A stretch of 64,000 nucleotides of DNA from Micromonospora tarapacensis (lineage in GTDB: Bacteria; Actinomycetota; Actinomycetes; Mycobacteriales; Micromonosporaceae), in contig NZ_JAHCDI010000004.1 in NCBI RefSeq assembly GCF_019697375.1, forward strand, positions 2,591,324-2,655,323. The letters are read 5' to 3'. Position 1 is the stretch's first letter. Each line of letters opens with the position of its first letter. Below, in pieces: positions 1 through 8,218 of the stretch. The notes under the pieces were generated by a model, which saw only the letters and a list, made by a program, of their open reading frames with translations, was not told the origin of the DNA and made no database searches. The translations under genes were made by a program, and so were the position numbers.

Positions 1-386
1 GTCGGTTTCGGCTTCCGGCAGCTGGCCGACGTCGCCGAGCGCGCCCTGTCCCCGTCGGTCAACGACGTCACCACCGCGGTGCGGGCCGTGCAGGAGACCC
101 ACGACCTCCTCCGCCGGCTCGCGACCCGCCCCGACCCGGTGCACGTCGTCCGCGACGACGACGGCACGCCGCGCGTCCGGTTCAACGGGGTCCGGTACGA
201 CGTTCTGCTGGCCGTCGTCGTCGATGACATCCGACTCGTCTCCGCTCAGCAGCCGCGCGTCACGCGGCTGCTGGAGGCGGTGCTGCGCGACCTGGCGACG
301 GTCGCGCTTCCCGCCCACCAGACCGCGATCAGGCGTCGGCTGTCGTCGCCGCCCGGCGACGGTCAGCCGGGGTGCCCACGCCGTAG
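1..386 (+). CDS. DUF2254 membrane protein, C-terminal part
   Basis: The gene enters from the left edge already in frame 1. The first residues include an ALSPSVNDVTTA-like stretch, which matches the conserved ALSPA.ND.FTA core of DUF2254 predicted membrane proteins, followed by the usual Leu/Arg-rich C-terminal helices (VTRLLEAVLRDLA). Function of the family is unknown. The end is uncertain. Frame 1 has no stop until 756 and would run far into the convergent DUF305 gene, while a stop in another frame at 384-386 would give a normal-length tail, so a one-base shift near 330-360 is possible. The end given is that alternative stop. Confidence 0.6.
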
Positions 387-1161
387 GCGCCGCGCCGCCG
401 GCTGCTCCACCGCAGGCCCGGGTAGGTCGTCCGCCGGCCACCCTGCGGGGGTGGTGTCGGCCGCCGCCGGCACACGGTGGACTGGCCGCTCTCAGGCCCC
501 GGTGGCGGGCTCGGCGGCGCCCGCCCCGGTACGGCAGCCGGTGGGCGGTCGAGTCGGTCGAGCCGCGCGAGTTGGGCGGTGCCGCCCCGCACCACGGCCG
601 CGGCCAGCGTGGTGGTCGCCGGGTGGATCCCGGAGCGGCTCGCCGCGGCGGCGATCCGGACCGACTGGGTCAGGTGCGCCCGCAGGTGACCGGCGACCAG
701 CCGGTGAAATGTTTCTCCGGCGGCCGAACGCAGCGTGGCCAACTCCTCGTCGGTGACCATCCCCGGCATGTCGTGGCCGTCGTGCGGGTTGGTTGCCGGC
801 GCGCCGGAGTCGCCCAGCAGCCGGCTGGACCGGACCAGGTCGGCGCGGTGGGTGGCCTCGACCCGGGCGGCCAGTCGCCGCCAGGCCGGGTCGGTGGTCC
901 GGGTCGGCACCAGGTCGAGTACCGGCAGCAGCCGTTGCGCCATCGCCACCGTCAACTGGAGCCAGGCGATGTCGGTGGCGTTGAACGGTCCGGCCGTGAC
1001 CGGGGTGGCGCCGCCATGGTCGGCGGCGCGGTCGGCGGAGCTGCCGTGGCCGGTGGTGGCGCGGTCGGCGGAGGTGGGTCGGCGGCGCGTGGTGGCGCGG
1101 CGGAACAGCCGGCGACGAGCAGCACCGCGAGCAGCACCGACGGTGCGACGGTGTCCCGCAT
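329..1161 (-). pseudogene. DUF305 lipoprotein, frameshifted
   Basis: A good lipoprotein start lies at 1161: MRDTVAPSVLLAVLLVAGCS has a hydrophobic signal and an LVAGC lipobox. That frame ends at 952 after a low-complexity Pro/Ala linker. The DUF305 domain (FNATDIAWLQLTVAMAQ, then HDGHDMPGM and a helical stretch with HRLVAGHLRAH) continues in another frame that runs to 329. The two halves are out of step near 1005-1030, in a GCC/CCG-rich run. DUF305 proteins are secreted, four-helix, ferritin-like-fold proteins often linked to copper handling. Either the gene is broken or the sequence carries an indel in the GC-rich linker. The 3' end is also unclear because the domain normally stops soon after the ARLDRL stretch near 565. 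Confidence 0.6.
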
Positions 1162-1233
1162 CGGGCCTCCTTCGCGTCCCCCGACGGCGGGCCGGCGTGA
1201 CCGGGCCCGCCGTCGGGTGCGAACGTGTCCGGC

Positions 1234-2127
1234 TCAGATCGGCCGTCCGTCGTGCCCGCACTTGATGACCGGGCGGATGCAGTCGCGGACCCGCCGCGAC
1301 AGCTCCTCGACCGGCCAGGCGTTGAAGAAGTCGCCGTGCATCGTGTAGCCCGGCCCGGAGGCCAGCCGGAACTGCGACGGGTCACCGTTGACCGGGTACC
1401 GCAGCACCTGTCGCAGCTTCGGCACGTGGACCGGGTGGGTGGCCGGGCAGGCCTGGTTCACCGGGTAGGCCAGGTGGCTCTTGTGGTCCGGCGAGTCCAG
1501 GTCCCGGCCGTTCCAGCACTGCGGAAAGTCCAGGTACGACTCCAGCATCGTGCCGGCCGGGCAGTTGACGAAGTTCTTCGACGGCGGCACGTGCCCGGCG
1601 TGCAGGCAGGACCAGCGGGCGATGCTCTCGCCCGGCCCGGCGGCCTTCGCGTTGCCGGCGACGAGCCGCAAGCCCAGCGGGAACGGCTGGGTCTGCGCGA
1701 CCACGTCGGCGCGGACGCCCTCGCCCAGGTAGTAGAACGTGGCGATGGCCGGCTCCACCGGCACGTTGTCGGCGTAAAGGGTCGGCACCCAGTACGACGA
1801 GACGTCTACCCGCGGGTTGCAGGTGGTGGGCGAGTTGACCAGGTCGCGGAGCGTGGTGTGGGCGTTGGTCACCGTGCTGCCGAAGAAGCTGTGCATGTGC
1901 GAGGCGCCGGGCAGCCCGGGAAGGACGATCGGGTCGTCCGGGAGCCGGTGACTGTACGTGCAGTCGGCGGGGAACTCGGCCACCCGGATGACGTTGATGC
2001 CCGGGGCGGCGTCGGCCCGGGCGGTGGTGGACGCGACGTACGTGCCGAGCAGCGCCAGCAGGACGCCGATCGCCGTGGCGAGGCGCAGTCGGCGGTGGAC
2101 GGCGGAAGAGGGTGCGGCCCTGTCCAT
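1234..2127 (-). CDS. Secreted DUF1996 domain protein
   Basis: 297 aa. An N-terminal signal peptide (basic MDRAAPSSAVHRRLR, then a hydrophobic segment to about residue 37, cleavage near TARADA) precedes a DUF1996 domain. That domain shows the family landmarks ADCTYSHRLPDDPIVLPG, ASHMHSFFG, FPQCWNGRDLDSPDHKSHLAYP and GYTMHGDFFNAW. Conserved His, Cys and Asp residues suggest an extracellular metal- or carbohydrate-related role, but the family function is not established. The gene is monocistronic. A 12-bp LacI-type palindrome lies about 105 bp upstream, consistent with sugar-responsive control. Confidence 0.88.
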   Translation of the reverse strand: MDRAAPSSAVHRRLRLATAIGVLLALLGTYVASTTARADAAPGINVIRVAEFPADCTYSHRLPDDPIVLPGLPGASHMHSFFGSTVTNAHTTLRDLVNSPTTCNPRVDVSSYWVPTLYADNVPVEPAIATFYYLGEGVRADVVAQTQPFPLGLRLVAGNAKAAGPGESIARWSCLHAGHVPPSKNFVNCPAGTMLESYLDFPQCWNGRDLDSPDHKSHLAYPVNQACPATHPVHVPKLRQVLRYPVNGDPSQFRLASGPGYTMHGDFFNAWPVEELSRRVRDCIRPVIKCGHDGRPI

Positions 2128-2226
2128 CTCGTGACTCCTGTCGGGGACAGGTCAGGGATGTCTCCGGTGCCGCCGCCGATGGCACCGGAGTTCCCTGGCC
2201 AGACTGGTGGTGGTCGGTTGGGCCCG

Positions 2227-2682
2227 ATGCGAGAGAGCGCTCTCACATCCCAGCCTCACCCTCGCGTCGACGTTTGTCAATACGTGCGGGTCCTGCGGCC
2301 GACCCCGACCCGGTCCCGCGGCACGGAAGCCGCCTTCTCCCTCACCACCCGGCTGACCGGCACGGTCGGGCAGCCACTGCGCTTCCCGACCGTGCAGCGC
2401 TGCGCCAACGGCGAGTCGTACGAATGGACCGACCCGCAACCCGGCGACGAACATCCGGCACCCAGCCTGATCGCTACCGGGGCGGTACTCGCCCCGACGG
2501 CCACGCGGGCCGCCACCATTCCGGTATCAGGCACCGGCGGGGCCGCCAGCCTCCCGCAGGCGCTCGGCGCCCTCGTCCTGTTCGTCGTCGCCGCGACCGC
2601 CGCCGCCGTCCTCGCGACCCACCGCGCCCGACGTCCGGCACCGACTGTCCCGCCCGAGCGCGGCGCGTCCCGACAGCGGTGA
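2227..2682 (+). pseudogene. YcnI (DUF1775) remnant: C-terminal tail plus TM anchor
   Basis: The frame holds the last part of a YcnI/DUF1775 copper-associated membrane protein: FSLTTRLTG, then RFPTVQRCANGESYEWTD and the PAPSLIATG end motif. A Pro/Ala linker, one C-terminal transmembrane helix (ALGALVLFVVAATAAAVLAT) and a basic tail follow. The N-terminal beta-sandwich with its copper-binding region and the signal peptide are missing: only about 30 non-homologous residues separate the candidate ATG at 2227 from the conserved part. It is therefore most likely a 5'-truncated gene. The candidate start also overlaps the LacI-type operator, which argues against it being a real start. Confidence 0.55.
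2233..2244. promoter_or_regulatory. LacI-family-type operator palindrome
   Basis: GAGAGCGCTCTC is a perfect 12-bp palindrome with the central GCGC typical of LacI-family operators in actinomycetes, where they control glycan-use genes. It lies about 105 bp upstream of the secreted DUF1996 gene. No LacI gene is in the window, so the regulator is inferred. Confidence 0.5.
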
Positions 2683-2791
2683 TCGCCGTCCCGGATCTTC
2701 GCCGGGCTGCGCCGCGAATCCGTTCTTCCGCTCAACGCCGAAATCTTGTCCGTACGCCGTTTGTCGGCAGGTAAAGCAAGTCTCACCTAAC

Positions 2792-2810
2792 AAAGGTAAG
2801 GCTAATCTTT
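2792..2810. promoter_or_regulatory. Iron box (DtxR/IdeR-type) upstream of DUF1540 gene
   Basis: AAAGGTAAGGCTAATCTTT is close to the 19-bp actinobacterial iron box TTAGGTTAGGCTAACCTAA, keeping the GGTAAGGCTAA core. It lies in a locally AT-rich stretch of the 335-bp gap 2683-3017, about 210 bp upstream of the DUF1540 gene. Iron-dependent repression is inferred; the related site at 3387-3405 supports it. Confidence 0.6.
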
Positions 2811-3017
2811 ATTCGCCGTGATGTCGAAACAAGAAACGGCGGCGGGTCCGCCGTGTGGGGCGTCCCGCTGTTAGAGTGTCGTTGGAAAAAGAATGGCAGC
2901 AGGCTGGCGGGCGAGGGTTTAACTCCTACCGCCTGCGGCAAATACAGACCGAGGCATGAGCACACCAGCGGAATGCTTCTCCTCGCCCCCTGCCGGCTCC
3001 GACGTTATGGAGGCACC

Positions 3018-3314
3018 ATGAAAACGCTGTTGCAGTCGCCCCCGGTGCGTGAATGTGCCGCCACGGCGTGCAGTTTCAACGACAACGGCTGTCACGCACC
3101 GGCGATCACCGTGGCTTCGACGGGTGACGCCGCTTCCTGCGCGACGTTCGTGGAATCCTCGGTGCAGGGCGGGATCGCTGAGGTGACCGGCTCGGTGGGC
3201 GCGTGCGCACGCTCCGAGTGCGTCTTCAACACCAACCTCGCCTGCACCGCCGAGTCGATCACCGTCGGTCCGGGCGCCACCGCGAGTGACTGCCTCACCT
3301 ACCAGCCCGCCTGA
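3018..3314 (+). CDS. DUF1540 domain protein (two Cys-rich repeats)
   Basis: 98 aa. The start is the ATG at 3018 with a GGAGG-type ribosome site 6 bp upstream; the longer frame reading back to 2853 has no conserved content. Two similar repeats, VRECAATACSFNDNGCHAPAITV and VGACARSECVFNTNLACTAESITV in outline, each carry the C-x3/4-C-x5/6-C pattern of DUF1540. That suggests two small metal-binding (probably zinc or iron) units. The function is unknown. The iron box upstream and the iron-box-controlled DUF2470 gene downstream suggest a role in the iron-starvation response. Confidence 0.8.
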   Translation: MKTLLQSPPVRECAATACSFNDNGCHAPAITVASTGDAASCATFVESSVQGGIAEVTGSVGACARSECVFNTNLACTAESITVGPGATASDCLTYQPA

Positions 3315-3386
3315 CCACCACCGGGCACCGGGCCGCCGCCGGATGACGACGCGCCGACCACCGGCGGGCACCGGCACCGCCTTGGC

Positions 3387-3405
3387 AAAGGTAAGGCTTA
3401 CCTAC
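3387..3405. promoter_or_regulatory. Iron box upstream of DUF2470 gene
   Basis: AAAGGTAAGGCTTACCTAC contains the perfect palindrome AGGTAAGGCTTACCT (3389-3403). It matches the DtxR/IdeR operator (TTAGGTTAGGCTAACCTAA) well and lies 55 bp upstream of the start of the DUF2470 gene, where it would overlap the promoter. Confidence 0.75.
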
Positions 3406-3459
3406 TATCGTCGTGTCCCTAGGCCGAGCTCACCGTCACTCTTGGCCGAGGGGACTGAC

Positions 3460-4341
3460 ATGGCGTTTCACCCAGCCAGGCGGCCAGCGGAGCTGGCAGA
3501 CGCGGCGCCCGCCACTGACAGCACCGCGAGAGCGGACACGTCAGGGGCGGGCTCGCACGCCGTGCTGACAGATCCGAACGCCGTCACGGTGCGCTCCGCC
3601 CTGGCCGCCAGCTCGTCCCTGCGGCTGCGCCTCGACGACGCCAGCGTCGACCTCATCGCCTCGCACACCGTCCTGCCGGACGGCACGGTGATCCTCGCGG
3701 TTGATCCGATGACCCGGACCGGCGGGCTTCTGGTCGCCGCACGCGGTCGACCGGATGGGGTACGGCTCGACGTGACCCAACTGGTCCCCGTCGCCGTACG
3801 GTCGCGGGTGCGGGCCAAGGTGAGGGTGCTGGGAACCGTGCGCCGGTTCGACCCGGCCAGCCTGGACTCGTGCGACATCGACGCCGTCATGTCCCTGCTC
3901 GACCTGCCTCCGGTCGCGCTGTGGGCGGTCGAACCGGTCGCGGTCGGCCTCACCCAGGGCAGCGTCGAGACCACGGTGGGCATCAGCGCCTACCGGGCCG
4001 CGCGCCCGGACCCGCTCGCCGCCGACGAGGCGGCACACCTTCAGCACCTCATCCGGCAGCACAGCGACGTACTCCACCGGCTCGCCACGCTGGTCGACGC
4101 GGCGTCGACGGCCCGGTCGGCGCGGGTCGTGCCGGTCGCTGTCGACGCCGGCGGCATCGTGCTCCGCGCCGAGGCACCGGACCGGCACCACGACGTCCGG
4201 CTGCCGTTCGCCCGTCGAGTCACCACCAGCGCCGGCCTGGCCGAGCAGCTGCGGGCGCTGCTCGCCGAGGCGGCACGGCACCCGTCCGGCCCTCCGCCCC
4301 ACGGCACGCGCGGCGTGGACCGGCCCTCGGCGGCCACCTGA
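3460..4341 (+). CDS. DUF2470 domain protein (HugZ-like)
   Basis: 293 aa from the ATG at 3460; the frame is open further upstream, but the iron box and promoter lie there. The N-terminal two thirds resemble the split-barrel flavin-reductase/pyridoxamine-oxidase-like fold of heme-utilisation proteins (RSALAASSSLRLRL, LVAARGRPDGVRLD). The C-terminal part (about residues 190-280: DEAAHLQHLIRQHSDVLHRLA, then HHDVRLPFARRV) is a DUF2470 domain, the C-terminal unit of HugZ-type heme oxygenases. With the perfect iron box upstream, a role in heme or iron acquisition under iron limitation is the likely reading. Heme degradation itself is not shown. Confidence 0.78.
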   Translation: MAFHPARRPAELADAAPATDSTARADTSGAGSHAVLTDPNAVTVRSALAASSSLRLRLDDASVDLIASHTVLPDGTVILAVDPMTRTGGLLVAARGRPDGVRLDVTQLVPVAVRSRVRAKVRVLGTVRRFDPASLDSCDIDAVMSLLDLPPVALWAVEPVAVGLTQGSVETTVGISAYRAARPDPLAADEAAHLQHLIRQHSDVLHRLATLVDAASTARSARVVPVAVDAGGIVLRAEAPDRHHDVRLPFARRVTTSAGLAEQLRALLAEAARHPSGPPPHGTRGVDRPSAAT

Positions 4342-4532
4342 GATCCAGCCGGTGCCGGGTGTGACTGCCACGGTGGTGGACTTGTGCCGCCGGGGCGGCG
4401 AGCGAGTCACCCGGCGGCCCACCTCAGCGTCGTCGCCCCGTAGCCACCACCAAGCCCCGCGCCCGGCAGCGCCGGTGCCGGGCCCGCCCGGCGAATCCAC
4501 GCCGCGCCGTAGGGTGCGGCCACCGCGACGAC

Positions 4533-5465
4533 CTACCGGACGCTGCGATCCCGTCCCGCCGGACGGGACGGCGCCGGCTCGTCGACGGTGGCCGGCCGGA
4601 TGCCGGACCCGGCCGGAGACCGGGGCCTCGGGCGTCGCCACCACCAGAGCACGCCGGCCACCGCGAGCAGCGCTACCAGCACAGCCGTGAGGGTGACCGC
4701 GCCGGTGCGGGACAGCACCTCGGCCAGCCACCGCTGCACCGTGGTCGCACCGTCCACGACCACGTCCCCGGACGCCGCGCCGCTCAACACCCGGATCTCG
4801 TACCACCCGTACCAGGCCACGTAGCCGCCGGCGACCACCAGCAGGACCCCACCGGCCCGCGACAGCAGCGGGGCCGCCCGCCGGACCCGGCGGATCAGGC
4901 CGTCCCGTGCCAGCCCGACGGCCACCGCCGCGACCGCCACGGTCAGCCCCATGCCCGCCGCGTACGCCAGGAACAACCCGGCGCCCGCAGCGACGGAGCC
5001 GGCCCGGAAACTGGTCACCACGATGGCCAGGAACGGTCCGACCGTGCACGACAGCGACGCCACCGCGTATGCCGCGCCGAAGGCGGCCATCGACGGCAGC
5101 GACCGGGTCACCGCCGGCCCCCGACCGACCGCCAGGCCCACCCCGGGCAGCGACCGGCCCGCCAGCAGCCATCCGCCCAGGCCGAGCAGCAGGAGGCCCA
5201 TGACGATGGTCACCCACGGCAGGTGGCGCTGCACCGCAGCGCCGGCCGGTGCCACCAGCAGCCCGAACACACCGAACACGGCGACGAAACCGGCGGTCAT
5301 CGCCGCGGTGGTGACCAGTGCACGAAGCACGGCGGCCCCCCGGCCGGCGCTGCCGTCACCGACGACCAGGAAGGACAGGTACGCCGGCAGCAACGCGAAT
5401 CCGCATGGGTTGACCACCGCGAGCGTCCCGGCGGCCACCGCCAACGCGAAGGGCGTTTCGTTCAC
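4533..5465 (-). CDS. ccdA: Cytochrome c biogenesis protein CcdA / DsbD-like
   Basis: 310 aa with a GTG start at 5465. It shows six predicted membrane helices and the two redox cysteines of the CcdA family: NPCGF in helix 1 (about residue 20) and SLSCTVGPF in helix 4 (about residue 158). The family carries electrons from cytoplasmic thioredoxin to extracytoplasmic thiol proteins, for example in c-type cytochrome maturation. The C-terminal extension (a TM helix plus Arg/Pro-rich tail) is longer than usual. The expected thioredoxin/TlpA partner is not next to it; only a short unrecognised frame ends 3 bp upstream. Confidence 0.88.
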   Translation of the reverse strand: MNETPFALAVAAGTLAVVNPCGFALLPAYLSFLVVGDGSAGRGAAVLRALVTTAAMTAGFVAVFGVFGLLVAPAGAAVQRHLPWVTIVMGLLLLGLGGWLLAGRSLPGVGLAVGRGPAVTRSLPSMAAFGAAYAVASLSCTVGPFLAIVVTSFRAGSVAAGAGLFLAYAAGMGLTVAVAAVAVGLARDGLIRRVRRAAPLLSRAGGVLLVVAGGYVAWYGWYEIRVLSGAASGDVVVDGATTVQRWLAEVLSRTGAVTLTAVLVALLAVAGVLWWWRRPRPRSPAGSGIRPATVDEPAPSRPAGRDRSVR

Positions 5466-5468
5466 CGG

Positions 5469-5621
5469 TCAGCCCACCAGTCCGGCGTCGCGGACGTTCG
5501 CCGAATCGCCATCGCTGCTCCCGATCGTTCCATCCGGAACGGGCGAACCCGGCCGGCTTGGTGGTGCGGCGCCCCAGGGCGGCTGGTCGAGCGCGTCGAG
5601 GCTCTCCAGACAGTACGACAT
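5469..5621 (-). CDS. Short unrecognised ORF upstream of ccdA
   Basis: 50 aa from the ATG at 5621 (an in-frame ATG at 5762 gives 97 aa). The stop lies 3 bp before the ccdA GTG, a spacing typical of translational coupling. No signal peptide, cysteine pair or recognisable domain is visible. It occupies the position where a TlpA-type redoxin is often found, so it could be the decayed end of such a gene or a chance frame. Confidence 0.22.
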   Translation of the reverse strand: MSYCLESLDALDQPPWGAAPPSRPGSPVPDGTIGSSDGDSANVRDAGLVG

Positions 5622-5777
5622 CGGCTGCTCCCCGCCGGGCGACGGCGTGGGGTCGAACGGTGCGACGCGCGCCGGGCCGGCGCGGACCGGACGATCGGGG
5701 CCCGTCACCGACAGGCCGTTCCCGGCTCGGTGGGCCGCGGCGGCCGGTCCGCGACAGGGCACGATCCGCCGCGCCGG

Positions 5778-6560
5778 TCAGGAGAAGTGGGTCCTCGGTC
5801 GGGCCAGCCGCTGCCCGTCGACGATGAGGTCGACCTTCTCGTTGTAGAAGGCGATCAGCCCGGCGATCGGCAGGAGTTGCCGGGTCGGGAAGCTGTACGA
5901 CCAGGCCAGGTCGGGATGGATCGTGTCGTCGACTCGTACCGACCAGTAGTCGCTGGTGCGGCCCTTGTACGGGCAGGACGTGGTCGTCCCGGACGGCACC
6001 AGGTGCCGCATGTCCACGTCGGTCCGGTTCAGGTAGTAGCGGGTCGGCAGGCCGGTCTCGAAGACCAGTACGGGCGAGGCCGACTCGGCGAGGACGGCCC
6101 CGTCGAACTCCACCCGCACGCTGCGGGCGGAGCGCAGTGCGTCCACCCGGGCGTACGGGCTACGAGGGTGCACGAACACCTCCTCGTCCTCCTCGAACCA
6201 GCTGTCCATCGCCGCCCAGTCGAGCCGGACGGTGTCCGCCAACCCGGCCAGGGCGTCGTCGCCGTAGAGCCGCGCGCACGATCTGCGGTGGGTCGCGCCC
6301 AGCCGCAGTCCGTGCAGCCGGGCAGTTCCCCGCCGGGACGACTCCGTGCGCTGTTCGTCGACCAGGAGGGCGCGGTTCGTGTCGGCGATCGGGATGTAGT
6401 ACTGGGGGTAGAAGGACCACTCCCACACGTACCGCGCCCGCGTGGTGTCCAGCACCAACTCGCCACCGAGAAAGGCGCGCAGTCGCCGGGGTACCGGCTC
6501 GACGTGGTTCACGGGAACGATCGACCGCGGATGATCCGGCACTTTGTCCTCCAATGCCAC
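5778..6560 (-). CDS. DUF427 domain protein, tandem repeats
   Basis: 260 aa, GTG start at 6560. Two DUF427 units are visible. The N-terminal one (about 20-115) has RRLRAFLGGELVLDTTRARYVWEW and IPIADTNRALL. The C-terminal one (about 145-245) has the usual SARSVRVEFDGAVLAES, LVFETGLPTRYYL, CPYKGRTSDYWSV and AWSYSFPT motifs. DUF427 is a small beta-fold family of unknown enzymatic role, common in actinobacteria, usually in one or two copies. No partner gene is adjacent. Confidence 0.85.
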   Translation of the reverse strand: MALEDKVPDHPRSIVPVNHVEPVPRRLRAFLGGELVLDTTRARYVWEWSFYPQYYIPIADTNRALLVDEQRTESSRRGTARLHGLRLGATHRRSCARLYGDDALAGLADTVRLDWAAMDSWFEEDEEVFVHPRSPYARVDALRSARSVRVEFDGAVLAESASPVLVFETGLPTRYYLNRTDVDMRHLVPSGTTTSCPYKGRTSDYWSVRVDDTIHPDLAWSYSFPTRQLLPIAGLIAFYNEKVDLIVDGQRLARPRTHFS

Positions 6561-6594
6561 GGGCCCGGAGCACCGGCTTGACGGCCGAGAGGGG

Positions 6595-7020
6595 CTACCC
6601 CGCGTGCTCCCCCTGCCGCACGCCGCGACATCGTAACGCGGCGTGCGGCCTGATCGGGTGAAGGAGCGGGCATCTGCCAGCGGAGGTACGAGAGATTTCT
6701 GCCGGGTGGTTACGCGGGTTCGGGTACGGCTCGGGCGGTTGCCGGCGAGGCTCCTCGACCGGCGGCCCCAGGAAGCAGCAAGCTGGTGCCACCGTGCGGT
6801 GCCACCGCTCGGCGGTCACCGCGACCACCGCCCCCTTGACGATGCACGGCAGTTGCCACGCGCGTCCGCACGCCGCCCAGGCAGAGGCGGCGATCTCGAA
6901 CGACGTTGCCTGGGGGAGCAGGCTCGCGCAGCGTGCCCGCAGTTCGTCGCGTCGCGTCGCGTCCAGCCGTGCTACATAGTCACGGTTCCATGAACCAGAA
7001 GGACCGAAGGCATACGGCAA
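6595..7020 (-). pseudogene. C-terminal remnant of a SAM methyltransferase
   Basis: Only the stretch DYVARLDATRRDELRARCAS followed by FEIAASAWAACGRA is recognisable. It resembles the last 40 residues of class I SAM-dependent methyltransferases (..RAELRARC..LLP..PFE.TA.AWA.RG). The Rossmann core with the glycine motif is absent upstream, and the frame after the conserved part runs on without homology to 6595. I read it as a 5'-truncated remnant. Confidence 0.4.
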
Positions 7021-7072
7021 CCGCGGCGGGGGCGGTGACGCCGTCTACGGGCTCGGGCTGATCGGCGCCCTG

Positions 7073-7210
7073 GTGTACTACATCCAGCAGGCAGACGGGT
7101 TCTGGGAGGTCGTCCTGGGGATTCTCCAGGCGTTCGTGTGGCCGGTCTTCCTCATCTATCACCTCCTGGAACTCGTGGGAGCCTGGGGCGTGTCTCCCGG
7201 ATCTTCGCCG
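7073..7210 (+). CDS. Small membrane protein, start uncertain
   Basis: The frame encodes GLGLIGALVYYIQQADGFWE, then VVLGILQAFVWPVFLIYHLLELVGA. These are two hydrophobic helices of a small actinobacterial membrane protein of unknown function. A natural ATG at 6990 (MNQKDRR) is one base out of frame with this segment, and the reading frame itself opens only after a stop at 6977-6979. The gene is therefore either frameshifted near 7005-7015 or starts at a GTG near 7073. The end is given after the last helix because the frame otherwise runs on over the antisense sigma-factor gene to 7813. Confidence 0.4.
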
Positions 7211-7272
7211 GCCTGCGACGGGCCGTTCGCCGGCCGTCCCCGGCTCCCATCCGCCCTCGGCTCAGCGCCCGC

Positions 7273-8208
7273 TCACCACGATTCGATGAGGGGGGCGTCG
7301 TGCTCGCGCCGACGCCACTCCTTGCTGACGCGGCCGAGCCGGTCCGGGGCGGCGATGCCGCGTACGGCCGCGATCTTGTCGTCGCGGACGTCCAGGACGA
7401 CGACGCCCACGACCCGGTCGTCGAACGCGGCGATCAGGGCGGGTGAGCCGTTGACCACGCCGGCGTACATCGACGGGGAGCCGCCGACCAGGTTCCGCTT
7501 CGCCGGGGTCGACTTGAAGGCGCCTCGCAGGGCGGCGGCGATCCGCTCGGGAGCCGACAACCGCAGCACCTTCCCGGCCAGGCCGGCGCCGTCGGAGATC
7601 GCGGTCGCGTCCTCGGTGAGCAGGGCCACCAGCCGTTCGGTACGGCCCGAGGAGGCGGCATCGACGAATGCCTCGACGACCCGGCGGGCGGCGGCGCGGT
7701 CGAGCTCACTGCCGACACGCCCGACGGCGATCCGGCGCCGGGCCCGGTGGGCGTGCTGCTGGCTCGCGGACTCGGTGATGTCGAGGATCCCGGCGATCTC
7801 GGCATGGCTGTAGGCGAACGCCTCGCGCAGGACGTAGACGGCCCGCTCGACCGGCGCGAGGCGTTCCATGAGCAGCAGCACCGCCAGGGTCACCGATTCG
7901 CGCTGCTCGACGGTGCCGGCCGGGCCCAGCATCGGGTCGCCGTCGAGCAGCGGTTCGGGCAACCAGTCGCCGACCGCTCGTTCGCGCCGCATCTTCGCGG
8001 ACCGGAGCCGGTCGAGGGACAGGTTCGTCACCACCTTGGTCAGCCACGCCTCGGGGACCTCGATGCGTTCCCGGTCTGCGGCGTGCCAGCGCAGGAACGC
8101 GTCCTGCACCGCGTCCTCGGCTTCGGCGGCCGAACCGAGCAGCCGGTACGCGAGCGAGGCCAACCGGGACCGGTTGGCCTCGAAACGCTCCACGGTGGCG
8201 GCGTCCAT
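7273..8208 (-). CDS. ECF41-type RNA polymerase sigma factor (SigJ-like)
   Basis: 311 aa from the ATG at 8208. Sigma region 2 (about 8-75: SRLASLAYRLLGSAAEAEDAVQDAFLRW) and region 4 (about 110-165, ending in ESASQQHAHRARRRI) are followed by a SnoaL-like C-terminal domain (about 185-295). The WLPEP motif after region 2 and a DGAG..GKV motif in the C-terminal domain correspond to the WLPEP and DGGGK signatures of ECF41 sigma factors. In those the C-terminal extension replaces a separate anti-sigma factor. It follows an FAD oxidoreductase gene on the same strand (10-bp gap), the kind of neighbour expected for ECF41 loci. Confidence 0.88.
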   Translation of the reverse strand: MDAATVERFEANRSRLASLAYRLLGSAAEAEDAVQDAFLRWHAADRERIEVPEAWLTKVVTNLSLDRLRSAKMRRERAVGDWLPEPLLDGDPMLGPAGTVEQRESVTLAVLLLMERLAPVERAVYVLREAFAYSHAEIAGILDITESASQQHAHRARRRIAVGRVGSELDRAAARRVVEAFVDAASSGRTERLVALLTEDATAISDGAGLAGKVLRLSAPERIAAALRGAFKSTPAKRNLVGGSPSMYAGVVNGSPALIAAFDDRVVGVVVLDVRDDKIAAVRGIAAPDRLGRVSKEWRRREHDAPLIESW

Positions 8209-8218
8209 GACTGCCACG

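Noticed and set aside
1225..2682. A 485-aa plus-strand reading frame over the DUF1996 gene
   Set aside because: It is antisense to a clearly conserved secreted protein and has Arg/Gly/Val-rich content typical of GC-rich shadow frames; only its last part (from 2227) shows homology.
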